This document shows positions 1 through 11,632 of a stretch of DNA of 64,000 nucleotides, piece by piece (the first letter of the stretch is position 1; every line of letters starts with the position of its first letter). Source of the DNA: Aphelocoma coerulescens (lineage: Eukaryota; Chordata; Aves; Passeriformes; Corvidae). The stretch lies in NCBI RefSeq assembly GCF_041296385.1, contig NC_091022.1, positions 20,355,967 through 20,419,966 of the forward strand, read 5' to 3'. The translations under genes and the position numbers were made by a program. Below the pieces are notes generated by a model. That model did no database searches. It worked only from the letters and a program-made list of their open reading frames with translations, and was not told the DNA's origin.

Positions 1-3000
1 TCTTCCATGGTGTTTGATGACTACCACTCTCCCCAACACATTTCTGGCCCCTCACTACTCACCATTTCCCAGACATGCTCAGGCTCAGTTTGGATTGTAG
101 AAGGACCAGCTAGTGTCATACAGGCAGGCTTCTCATCCTCCTCTTCAGACTGGAAAGCTCAGTATGGATGAGCTCTTAGAGAATTAGGCAACATTTCCCT
201 ACCCAGGGTTCTGATGGTCTTTATAGGGGTTTGCTTGTGTAGGTTAAAACAATCAGCATAGGAGAAGTCTAGCAAAGCTGCAAAATGTGCCTAATGTCTT
301 TCAGGCTTTTGGGTGATTGCAATGCTTGAGCAGAGTCCTTGCTCTGTGGAGAAGATCCGTCTGTCCCAAACTTCCTGGTCTCTTGGTGTCCACACTTGAA
401 AAGCGTGACCTCTCAGACCTTGGTGGAGGATGTGAAGGTAGGTGGCCAATGCAAATTGAATTGTTTACAGCTTTCCCCCTTAGCTCCCAGATACACAGCT
501 CACAGACCTCATACACATGGACACTCCTGCATTCAAGTTTTGGTAGAACAGTTAGATGTTCCTACTCTGGATAAATAAATTATTGCTCAAGAATAAATTT
601 CTGCCTGCTCCTCTACGGTCTTTGGAAACCCAGGAATTTCTGAAAGGATGCATTTAGTAGCACTGAAAGCATTACTTGATCAGCTTCACTGTCATCAGCA
701 GATGTCACTGCAGCCATTAGTAACTAATGAATTGTTTAAGAAGATATAATGACTAATTTGTCTGGTCAAAAAAGCATAAACACAACTTTGAAAACTGCAT
801 TCTACTAAGTCAAGAGAAAAATTGAGTTCATTGTCCTTTCATTTTCAAATGGGATGAGATCCAAATCTGTTAGCAGTTCTGAGACCAATTACCTGGCAAA
901 TTTGTGGCATCTTGTGAGATGCTAGTGAGAAAAGAGTTGTGAAATACTTAGGGTATTCCAATAAATCAGGTAAAGAAGCCAGAAGAGAGATTTATATAAT
1001 CTTAATATGAGTAAGTTGGCCCCCAAATGACCACTGAATATGTTTATCTCTCTGCTCTGCCCCCAGTGGTTTTTAAAAATGAGCACTTCCAATAAAGACT
1101 TCTGTCCTTTTCTATATGCTTTTGAGTGGCCAAAAAATATTTCATGACTGTGAATGTTACCGGGTTCTCATTGAGGAAAAGGTTCCTACCTTGTCTTTAC
1201 AAAAAATAGACAACAGATATAAACATGAAGCCCTTTCTCTACATATAATGAAACTAGGATCTATTTCCTTCTGATATAATTCATTAGTAACAATATTAGT
1301 GGTCACTGTTTGCAATCTGGAAAAATAACCAAAATAAAGACAACTGAAAAACCACCAGGATTTATATTTCTAACAATTTTAACATCATTAGCAAGTAACC
1401 ATGACACCACATTTATTTTTACTTTTCCAGGTAAAATACTAATTAAGAGCCTGTACTCTAAAGTGGGAGGTGAGCTATTAAGGGAAGGAGAGGGTGTGGT
1501 AAATGTGTTCAAATATTTCAACAAAAGAGTTCTCATATTAAAGATTCCTCAAGCATGAAACCTAAGTAATTAGCTCCTATTTTCTATTAAGTTAGTCAGA
1601 CTGTGCTGTCAAAAAATAAGTGCAAAGAAAAATTATCTGCCAAGCAGCAGCAAAAAAAAGGTAAGAATGGAAGGGTCAGCTAATCAGATAGTCTAAATCA
1701 GCCTTGTGTTGCTAAAATCAGTGGAGCTGGGCAAGCTCTCAGTGGTGGATGATGTTTCTCGGTATGTCTGTGTGTTCCAGGAAAGCACCACTCAGAGGTA
1801 CAGAGATGGCTGCAGAAGGGGCAAAATTGAGAAAAATGTGAACTGATGCATAAAAAGGAAGTAAGAAAGATGCTTTTCTTTGCTAAAAATTTACTTCTAT
1901 TTTTAAGATCTATCAAGGCACTGAAATATTTGTACACAATTCCTTGTTTTGTTTTTTTCACTGTTATAATTTTCAACAGTTGAATGAAAAGAAAAATGAA
2001 GATCAAGCTGAGTCTTTGTGAAGACTTGCACAGCATTCTTGTTGGGTTGCATTAAATATTCCTGGCAAATTACTGTTCCTACTCTACACAAGAGTGTAAT
2101 ACAACATGCTGATTGCAAGCCAATGGTGACCAAATCTGGAGTTGTGTCACCAGTGATAGAACATATATTGGTTCTGTGTTACTCATGATGGGGAAAAAAC
2201 AACCATACTTGGGAATAACCTTCAAACCCATGGTTTTTGTTTAAACAATGAAGTTACAGGAATGAAGTAACTTCATATCATGTAACATGAACTGTGTGCA
2301 AAGGGGCACCACCTGGAGTGGAATTTCCCCATGGCAGCCTGCAAGACTCTGAAGTTAAGGAGACAGCAACAGGGACAGATGTCAGGTCTTACAGCATATA
2401 AATGAGGGAAAAGATACAAAAAACAAATTCCTTCTAAAAAGTGAAGAAATTCCGTTGCAGGAAGATTTCCTCCTCACTGGTGGCGGCTAGACTGCTTTGG
2501 AAAGTTGTGATGAATTAAGTGCCACTGTAGTTTGGATTCTTTCTTAAATCACATTTAAAAATGTTTCACAATTGAGCAATATTATTTATAAACAAAGATC
2601 ACAATTTATATTGAGACAACTGCTCTTTAAGCTATAATATTTTAAAAAGGAGACTTTAGAGAAAGGTTATCTTCCTTTGACAGACAAAAAATAGGTCCTT
2701 TTAGATTTATTTACAATAAACTTACTTTGGGTTATGTTCTGCTTGTTGAGAGTGTATTATATGGGAGAGAAATAAAGTCTATTAGGTCTTATTGCCCTCT
2801 TGTATTTCCATTATCTACCCAGGCACTAAAAACCCTGCAAGGATTTTATGCAAATTTTTTATATGAATCAAGGGGAAATTACTTTTAACTTTCTCATGTC
2901 CTCCTGAAAATCTGTGGGCCCTGGATACGAGAAAACATATGATCTATGTGCTCTTTAAACTCTTAGATTTTAGTTTATGCACTCTAGTATCATGCCTTTG

Positions 3001-4038
3001 AAATACTTGTCAGTGTTGCATTTCAAACAGATTATCAGGAAACTAATTAATAAATGCCCTAGAATCACAAAATGGAGAGAAAGGCACCTCAAATCTCCTT
3101 TCACTCTTCTAGGCAATATCAACAAATGTGTCAATATTGACAGGATGATTAATCCTGCTAGTCTTTCCTTAAAAAGTTATGATATTGGAAGCTGTATTGC
3201 ATCTCCAACTAATCCAATCACTGTACCTCACTGTTGTAGGGAAATTGGACAACATATACTTGTGCTGCTAAGAGCAGGTGAATCCTTACTCTGGACTGCA
3301 ATGAAACGTGGCTGCTATGTACTATTCAGTAAGATTCTCATGCTGGTCGGTTTAATACAACTAACATGCTAATGCTAGTATGATGAGAATATATTAGAAT
3401 AATTATGTTCACATCAGCTTCAGTAACCTTTTAGCAAGTGGTCTTTACTCACTTCAGTCCACTGTAGTTTTAGTCAGTAAATCAGAGAGATGGCAAGTGG
3501 CTATTGGCACCAATCTGGTGATTTAGCAACAAATTTCCTTTAAATACCACCAGTCACTCTGTAGGATGGGCTCTGAAGGAGCCAGGGCAAAGAAATGGCA
3601 TGAAGTAGCAAACTAAGCTGGCCCATCAGGCAGCTCCTGCATCTGCTTTTACTTGAGGAAAACATTAATTTCCACTGTGAAGAATATTGCTGGGCTTTCC
3701 TTCTTTCCTCTTCCAGATAGCAGAAAACACTCAGAAAGACAGACAGACACCACGTTAATTTTCAGGAATTACTTCTCACATTTAGTAATCAATATATTCA
3801 ATCTATATAGTTTCAAAAGGACTAGGATAATATCACTTTGTCTTTTTTTTTTTTTTCCCTCTGGGCAGCACCCTCAATGTGCCTGAATCACTGAGAGATC
3901 GCTGTGATGTTTGTAACATTTGTCATGCAAAACAAGTTTTAGCGCTCAGCATTATTCTCACAGGACTCATTCTCTTAGGCAATAGAAATAGTTATTTAAA
4001 AATTCTTGTGTTTGAATAAAAGTGCTTCTTTAGAGCTC
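1..4038. other. Unique AT-rich non-coding sequence
   Basis: No gene, RNA gene or mobile element was recognised. The largest open frame (2977-3372, + strand, 131 codons) has no signal peptide, domain or low-complexity pattern and reads like a chance frame. The only simple sequence is a T14 run at 3843-3856. The AT-rich, CpG-poor composition matches the rest of the window. Confidence 0.7.
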
Positions 4039-4090
4039 AACCAAATATATTGGGTGGGAGGGGGAAGGGACCTGTATCATATATTTGGTT
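4039..4090 (+). other. G-quadruplex motif in the loop of a perfect 12-bp inverted repeat
   Basis: The left arm AACCAAATATAT (4039-4050) and right arm ATATATTTGGTT (4079-4090) are exact reverse complements. The 28-nt loop between them contains GGGTGGGAGGGGGAAGGG at 4052-4069. That is four G runs of at least three with spacers of 1, 1 and 2 bases, matching the canonical rule for a very stable parallel quadruplex. It is the only canonical four-run motif I found on either strand. Folding in vivo and any function are inference. The hairpin alone could arise by chance in 64 kb of AT-rich DNA. Confidence 0.8.
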
Positions 4091-7000
4091 TACCAATGGT
4101 CACAGCTGTGCTAATACAGCGGAATATTAATCTGTGTTTTTACACTCAGAAAGGATTTTGGAAGAGCAAGTTGCTTCTGAAAAGGGCATATGCAACAAAT
4201 ATTAGCTGTAAATAAATAAAAAGTGGAGGAGCCTTCTAGGAAATATTTGTGTATGTAAATGCACTCCCTCATGCAGACTAGGAAGCCACCCATGCTGTAT
4301 TTATCCAGAGAAATCTATGCCATGCTAACCACGTTCTTATTGAAAGATTTCATGTGTTCATTTCTCTGTGTTCTAATACAAGAGCATAGAGGCCATGGAA
4401 AATACATTTGAATTCGTCAATTCCAGCAGCTTTTATTAGATTAGGAAGTTTCAGGAAGCTGTAGGGAGCTTGGTTGCTTGTTTTTTTTCACGGTGTGGTT
4501 AACAGAGGGCCCTTTCTCAGGTTCAGTGGGGAGATTGCTCTCTTAAATGAACAATGGAAATCCAATATATAAAACCTTCTCATTTTATTTGTAAATTGAT
4601 ATCTGCAAGTCTTATGCTCATCTGACACCAAAGAGAAGTTGCTTTTCTAAAGTCACCAACAAAAGGAAATGTGATGGTATTCCTATAACTAAAAAGTTAA
4701 GTAGATATTGCCTGTGAAATCAGACCAAAAATTTTCAGAATTAGAATGTAGAGACTTGTAACAAATCTTTCTCTGTTTAACCAAATATTGGTTAACCAAA
4801 CTATTTTATCTCATAATTTTCTTTTTTAGTTATAAAAGACGTTATTCAGAAAATATTTCCTGACTTCTGGGAATAACAATTACTCAGAAAAACTGAACTT
4901 GTTTTCTAAATGATGTGTAATAATTAGTCACATTGTGTTAGATTTTTTTTCCCCAGAGGAAAATTAGTGCAATTCTTCCTGTGCTCGAAAGGATTATTTA
5001 CTTAAGTGTTTGTTCACTTTCAGCACTGTGCAATACTATGCATCTAAGAAAAAAGGTCAGATTCAGATTTGGATCACAGATTCCAGTGAAACTCTATCTA
5101 TTAACAACACATTGTGGATGACATTTATGCTGTGAGGGTATTGTATGATGACTCTAAGTCCAACAAAACTAATTTGCAAATGTAAGTGCACAGTTTGACA
5201 GACTAGAATACATCTGTTTCAGACAGCATGGCATTTTGATGTGACATATTCCTTGTGGATAGTCTGATGGGAAGAACAAGGCTGCTAGAGAAACTTGATA
5301 GAAGTTTTACTGAATTTATTTCATCATACCTAAGAACCAATTGATATAACTTGTGGTGTAACTTGCCTTTTTTTCAACTCATCCAATGAAACCTTCTTTA
5401 CCAAGGTAATTTCTAATTGCAGGACCTGTGCTTGTAGAAGAAAATAAATGCTTTGGAGCACAGCTGGGGTTTTATTAATATCTGCAGTGTGATATAGGGT
5501 GGGAAATAAGGCAAATGATGGCCCTATCACCACCTTTTCCAACAGGACTTGTACAACAGGATGATTATTTGAGACAAGTAAAATTATACTGGTCTAAACA
5601 TAGGATCTTTGCTCTAGCTTTTGGCAGACAAGGCAAAAAACCTTCTTTGAATTGCTCAGGCAGTGCCAAGATATAATAACCCTGTTAATTCTCTAGTTGA
5701 TGGGAAGACAAATATCAATGCAAAAGACAGAGTAGTTTGGATGATGGGAAATAATTAATATGAGATTGTTTAACAGTAGTAGAAAAGGAATCAGATTAAG
5801 TGATATCAATATTATAGGTTCTTATTTAAAAACTTTTTTCTAGTTCTTTATATCTTTAGTTTCTCCTTCATATCGTTTTCTTGAATATGATCATATTTGA
5901 TTAGACATTGTCGTATTTTATTTAGTACTTGTGGGGACATTCTTTTTACATTTCATTTTATTTACTGAAGTATACAAGCCCAGTACAATATCTTTAAAAG
6001 GATACTTCATCAACTCTATAAATCATACTTTATCTGTAGCATTCCTATGTTAAAGCTGAATTGGTCTATCTATCTATTGTAAGTCCTGATTTGGGAGGTT
6101 TAAATATTTCAGCTTTTTCTCTCTAGACATAGACAGCACATATTTTATTTTACTGTGTCTCCAACTACCTAATTCTCTAGCCAAGGTACTATAGCTCAGA
6201 AGTAACAAGCTATCAACCCACCCATGTCATTTCAATTTTTCACACATTTTCTTAGGCTATATGTTCTGTATCTCAGTGAACTCTTATCTCCCTGGTCCAC
6301 TGCCATAGCTTTGTGGTATATAACAAAGCTTCATCTCTGAAATGTCAAAAAATAATGAAAATAGGAAAATCACAAAAGAGAAATTGGCCACAGCCAATTC
6401 TGTGGATCCAAAGCTCTTAGACTTCTGTTCATCAGCAAACCTTAAGTGAGGCAGTTTTTTCCATCACCTGCACTGCAGCTCTGCTGTCACTTTCCCATCA
6501 GGTACTACCCAGCAATGAGCACTTCTGGAAGAATTTTTCTGTGCCAGTGCTCTCTACCAGCTGGAAAAAAGACTGCACATCAACAAGGGATCACTCTTCT
6601 TTTTCATCTTTTACACAAAATTTTTGAGAATGCAGACAAAGTTACAGGAGAAGGTGACATAATAACATGTATTGCTTATAAAAGAAGGACTGTAGGTGGG
6701 ATGAGATGTATATAGAGCTTGAAAATTTCTCAGGAAGGTCATTGTAGGTGTAATCCTCACTTTCATTACTACATTTCATCAAAATTTCAATCATCAATTC
6801 CTTTTAAAAGGTGATAGGCTCCTTCCACTTGGAGATGTGATTCTTCCCCTGGGATGAACTGATGATTAGCCATTTCATCAGTAATAAACAAAAAATCTTC
6901 TGTATCTCTTGACATTAAAACAAATCAGTGTTAAGGGCAAAAAATGCAAGAAGGGAGAACAATGGATGATGTTGTTCCCATTTAGTAGATGGATTGAAAC

Positions 7001-7845
7001 TGAAAAGCTGCAGAAAGAAAGGAAGGACTAAAATATATTGCCACCCTAAAGGCTGAAAAGAGTGAAGAAATATAGGCCCATTCCAGCAGAATGAGGGAAA
7101 GTAATAATTTTCTTCATAAAAATAAACCAGCATTTATCTGCAAAGTGATGTGAAACATTTGACCATTATCTTATCAGAGCAGCAAGGCAGTTACCAGTGT
7201 GGCAAAAGATCTAATTGTGAGAATTCTTCTGAAATTAAAAAAAGAAAAATATCAGGAATAAGGGAAATACTGCTAAAAGGCATCTTCAGTACCCTTCCCT
7301 GCATATGAATCTATGCAGGTCTTTGCATGCAGTTCTAAACATGAAATATACTTTAGGAAAAAAACCAAACAAACCGCATTAAATTTTGAATAAAATTACG
7401 GATGATGCAATGAAAACACATTAAATTCACTGGAACATCCTTACAGCTTTGTGGATATGACACTGGCTGCTCTGTGCCTTTCTCTCTCTGATGTCACATG
7501 TCATCAGGATCAATTAATGATTTTAGATGGACCACACACACATACTCACGCACACGTGCATTTTGGGCAAACTGAATTTCCAGCTACTGTGCCATGTAGA
7601 TTTTGGCTTACTCCCAAATCTCTGACCCATGATGTTTCAATTTCAGTGAATGCTGCTAGAATTATTGGATGGACAGTGTGAAGTGCATGTACACAAGTGT
7701 CTGCCAAAATAAGAGCAGTTAAATGAAATTTATTCCATCCTTTCAAGTGTAACAGAAGCCAATAAAACCTGAAAAATTTAGTTAGTTAATGCAGTACCAG
7801 AAATATCAATTTTACTGAATCAGAGAGAAAATAGAAAACCACGAG
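4091..7845. other. Unique AT-rich non-coding sequence
   Basis: Nothing gene-like was recognised. Short unrelated open frames of up to about 90 codons occur on both strands. A short CA-rich patch lies near 7533-7560. An AATAAA at 7762 is about 80 bases before the A-rich tract that follows, too far for a normal polyadenylation signal and tail. Confidence 0.65.
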
Positions 7846-7897
7846 AAAAAAAAAAAAAAAAAAACAAAAAAAAAACCAGAAAAAAGAAAAAGAAAAG
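7846..7897 (+). repeat. A-rich purine tract
   Basis: A19 (7846-7864), one C, A10 (7866-7875), two Cs, then an almost pure A/G stretch. It could be a degraded poly(A) tail or simply low-complexity DNA. The sequence upstream shows no recognisable retrotransposed gene, and no target-site duplication was identified. Confidence 0.8.
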
Positions 7898-10800
7898 TAA
7901 GAAAAATTATTGAGCTGACAGAGTTACAGAATAAAAAATCTGGACAGTCAGCATCATTGTGTTTTTAGTTCGTTAATGCATAAATAATAATCAAAGGATA
8001 AACTGACTATTTGTGGAAGAATAAAATGAATGATACCAAATTAAAGTGCCAACAGCTACACGTAAATGACCCTACCTCACCATGGCATGATGAAAAAAAT
8101 TAAAATTATATGCATGGTGGTTTGGTGGCCAGCCTTTGAAGCTGAAAGCTAAAAAACATTTAAGCAGAGATTACCATTGATGTTTTGTAGTTGGAGTATC
8201 AGAGAGATTTACTTTCTTTACCAGCCTTATCTGGGATCATCTCCTTCCTGAAGTGGAAAGCAATGAAATGCTGTGTAAACACATAGAGGGGTTTGGGTTT
8301 TTTTCAGTTAAACATTTACCTTACCTTTTCTGTGAGGGTTTCAATAGATTCAGTATGATATTGAAAAGCATGAGTCTGGGTCTTGTGTACATATATAGGG
8401 AAATTTGAATCCTGAGTCATACCTTACTTGAAAATGCTCTTTGGAAGCTTCATATATATTCATTTAATCTTCTCTTCCTGTCTGCTTTAGTCCTCTCTCT
8501 CCTGGGTCTCTGCATCTGATTACAAATCCATTTTCTCCCCAAAACACCAAATCCTATTTAGAACATATTCAGGACACAGTTCCTGAGTTTGAAGCAATCT
8601 GTCATTTTTATGAGGAGTTTTGACTGATTTTTATGGGAAGCCTAAGGGACAAATGGCATGCAGCATGCCAGAGTGGAGTGATTAGCCTGCCAAACTTGGA
8701 ATCTCTAGCAAACACCCATTGCTGTTCTAATTAACTTACTACATTCACCATTTGCATAAATAAATTGCTTAATTGATGCTTCCTGAATGACATGACTTTG
8801 CACAAATTTTGCAAGACAAAAAAATATCCATGAAGGCCTAGCAAATTGTATAGCTTTTATAAACAACTTCTTCCTTTTATGGAATCTGCATTCATAAAGT
8901 ATTTACCAGTGTTATTTTATTTTTATATAAGATCTTTTTATTGGTTGAATTATGAGTTTTCTAAATAAGATATAAATGCCATGCCTTTCAAAATTTGTTT
9001 TTGTAATGAACAGGTCAGTGGTTCTTTAAGTACTCAGCCAAGATATGGCACTCATATCTCATTAGTGAGTATCTTTCTAAGACTTCACAGGAACCTTTTA
9101 AAGAATTTAATGGACACTATAAAGAGATGCAGCTGATTTTCTGCATTTTTCATGAGAAACAGAAAGACAAGGGAATTGTCAAGTCTACAAAAACAACATT
9201 AGAAGTTAGATTTTAGTGGAACAACCATAAATAGAGTACAACATAACCGGCAAAGGAAAATCTCATTTGTGAAAATCACATTGCATCCACCCTGTTAAGA
9301 CTAATACCATAAAAGAAACCACAGCATGAAAAAAAACCAAAAAGGATAAAAATAGGGAGGGTAAAGTTTTGAAAATATCCTGGTCACACCCTGTCTTTCT
9401 CAATATTTCTTTTGCTCTGGGAATAGCTTATACTACAAAAGTAACACATCCTGAAGTAATTGCTCACTTACAATTAAGACCAAAGCAGCTGGGGAAAGAA
9501 TCCTTTAGTCACAAGAGAAATCAAGATGAGTAAACGCAATAAAACAAAATATCCCCATGCCTGAAAATAGGTTTCATAAAAGCTAGAGAAATGAGGAGCT
9601 TAAGCTCAACTTCGATGCTTAACCATCTGCAAACAATTTTGTATATGTGGGTGACTTCACCATTCAGTACCTAACCTGGCAAGATCAGACCAGAATGACT
9701 TCTCTTCCAAAACCCAGATAAACAGATCATAATATTTTAGAGTGTTTCATCAATGCAAAAGGATGACTTAAATTACAATAACTTTAGGTGAAGTAAATGG
9801 TATGAGATACCTCCAAACCCAGTGTATGAAGAAATGTAACTCACAATATTTATTCCTCCAGGATAACACTGATGGGTGAAGTTCAGGGTTAAAGTTTTTT
9901 GTGTAAGCCATTTCCCACTGAACAGAAGTGTCTGTTTCACTCATCTGCTTGGTGGAAAAACTGTGCCATGATAGTCACAGCTCTTGAGCAAAGAGAATAA
10001 CTTTAAATTATGGACACTTTTGGATTGTGATGAACAATCTCAGCAGTCCAGGAAAGCTCTCATCATCTATCTTCTGTATCCGTAGCTTCTCTCCCCACCC
10101 TTTGTTGCCCTCGAGAAGCCTTTGAAGTAAGATTGGAATCAAATCTTGATAGTTGATGCTATCTCAAGGCATTGTTCAAATATGGCAAAAACAATATAAA
10201 TCTGCTGTGCCAAATTTCACATAGACCAGCACTCAGTTTTTTTACATTAGTACATGGTTTTATACCAGCCCTATGCAAATCCAAAAGGAATAATAAGTTT
10301 GGGAACTTCACGAGTGTCTATTGCCAGATTCAGGGATGCAGAAATGAGATTACTAATTGAACACGGAATTGGAATGCCACAAACTGCTGGTCTTCCTTAC
10401 AGAGGAAAGATTTTTTATTACTTACTAAAATCATATAGAGAAAAAACCCAAATAACAGGGGAGAAAATGCAGCAGAAATATAAAAATATCATAAGACACA
10501 AGTTGAGGTCAGGGGCTTTTCTCACAGCACCAAGAGATGTATTCCCTTGAAACTCTTATTGGAAAGACTTTTTAGTTCAAAGTCTACAACTTTACAGAAG
10601 AGAAAAAAATTAAGTTTTAAAAATTAAACAGTAATGTATTATAAGACTTTCTGCCATTAGTGAAAAGCAAAATAGGAATCTTGAGAGGGAATTTTCTGGG
10701 TTTTTGATACCAAATGCTGATTTTATCTGCCTATAAAATGTGTTGAACACAAAGTATGGTAAAAAATTCTTCTAAGAAACAAAAGCTAGAGCTAATTAAC

Positions 10801-10984
10801 ATGATTGTCTACTTCATGGGGATAGAAATTCCCACAGGACACAATAGCAGTTAAAAAATTTATTTCATTCTGAAGTGAAACAAGAAAAATAAATTTCAAC
10901 ATTTTCTGCACCTTTTTCTACTGGAGTGTACCTCTTCAGAATTTTGAAATGCCATTGGCATTCCCCTCGTTTTCTGTCACTTTG
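7898..10984. other. Unique AT-rich non-coding sequence
   Basis: No gene or repeat was recognised. Overlapping open frames at 10172-10550 (+, up to 98 codons) lack recognisable motifs. Octamer-type ATTTGCAT/ATGCAAAT words occur at 8750-8757 and 10273-10280. These are expected by chance at this base composition. Confidence 0.6.
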
Positions 10985-11632
10985 TATTGACACCACCAAG
11001 TACTGGGCACTGTTAAGGCTCCAGCACAGGCCCTCACCACAGGCAAGTGTCCCCTGCCTGCAGAGTGACAGAGGGGGGATGGCACTACGTGCTGCCATCA
11101 CATGCCATGGGAGACTGCAGGCCCAGAGCCATCCATGCTGCAGCCCCCTCCAGCTCAGGCATTGTTTCAGGAAAGATCCTGAGCAGACACACACCTGCCT
11201 CCATCTGTCCCCAAACCCAGTCCAACAATCCTGCCTGAATGACAGCCCCTATGGGAGGTGATCTCACCCAGGGGCAGGACTTAGTGTCTGCAACATGCCC
11301 ACTGGATAGCAATGGATAGACTCCTGCTCCTTTGATGATGACAGCACCAAGCACTAAGTGAATATTTTAGTAAAGTTTGTGAAATTCCCTCGCGGATGCT
11401 GCGGTGAAGTCACTGGAGCCTGTGGAGTTCCGCTGGGCCAGCGTGCACAGCTGGGCCAGCAGGAAGGTCCCTGACTGCTCTGATCTCACCCCTCCCTCTC
11501 ACCCACCTGTAGACACTTGATGACTCTCCAGTCTCTCTTTTGGTTCTTATAATGGATTTAATAAAGGAAGTGCTGACACAATCTTCGCTACGGCAGCGTA
11601 AGTCCTCCCCTCCAATAAGGGGGAAAAGTACG
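10985..11632 (+). promoter_or_regulatory. GC-rich patch with clustered CpGs and a splice-donor-like end
   Basis: This stands out from its AT-rich surroundings. About nine CpGs fall between 11391 and 11631, at 11391, 11393, 11402, 11431, 11442, 11586, 11591, 11597 and 11631, while CpG is rare in neighbouring DNA. A consensus 5' splice donor, GTAAGT, lies at 11598-11603 directly after CGGCAGC. An AT-rich TATA-like stretch and an AATAAA lie just upstream at about 11548-11564. The patch could be a cryptic promoter with a non-coding first exon, a fragment of a solo LTR, or a GC-rich remnant without function. Open frames through it on both strands have no recognisable domain, so no protein is called. 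Confidence 0.35.

Noticed and set aside
2977..3372. 131-codon + strand open frame
   Set aside because: It has no recognisable motif, and its amino acid composition simply follows the AT-rich base composition. Frames of this length are expected by chance in 64 kb.
7451..7897. Possible processed pseudogene ending in a poly(A) tail
   Set aside because: AATAAA at 7762 is about 80 bases before the A tract, no parent gene is recognisable and no flanking target-site duplication was found.
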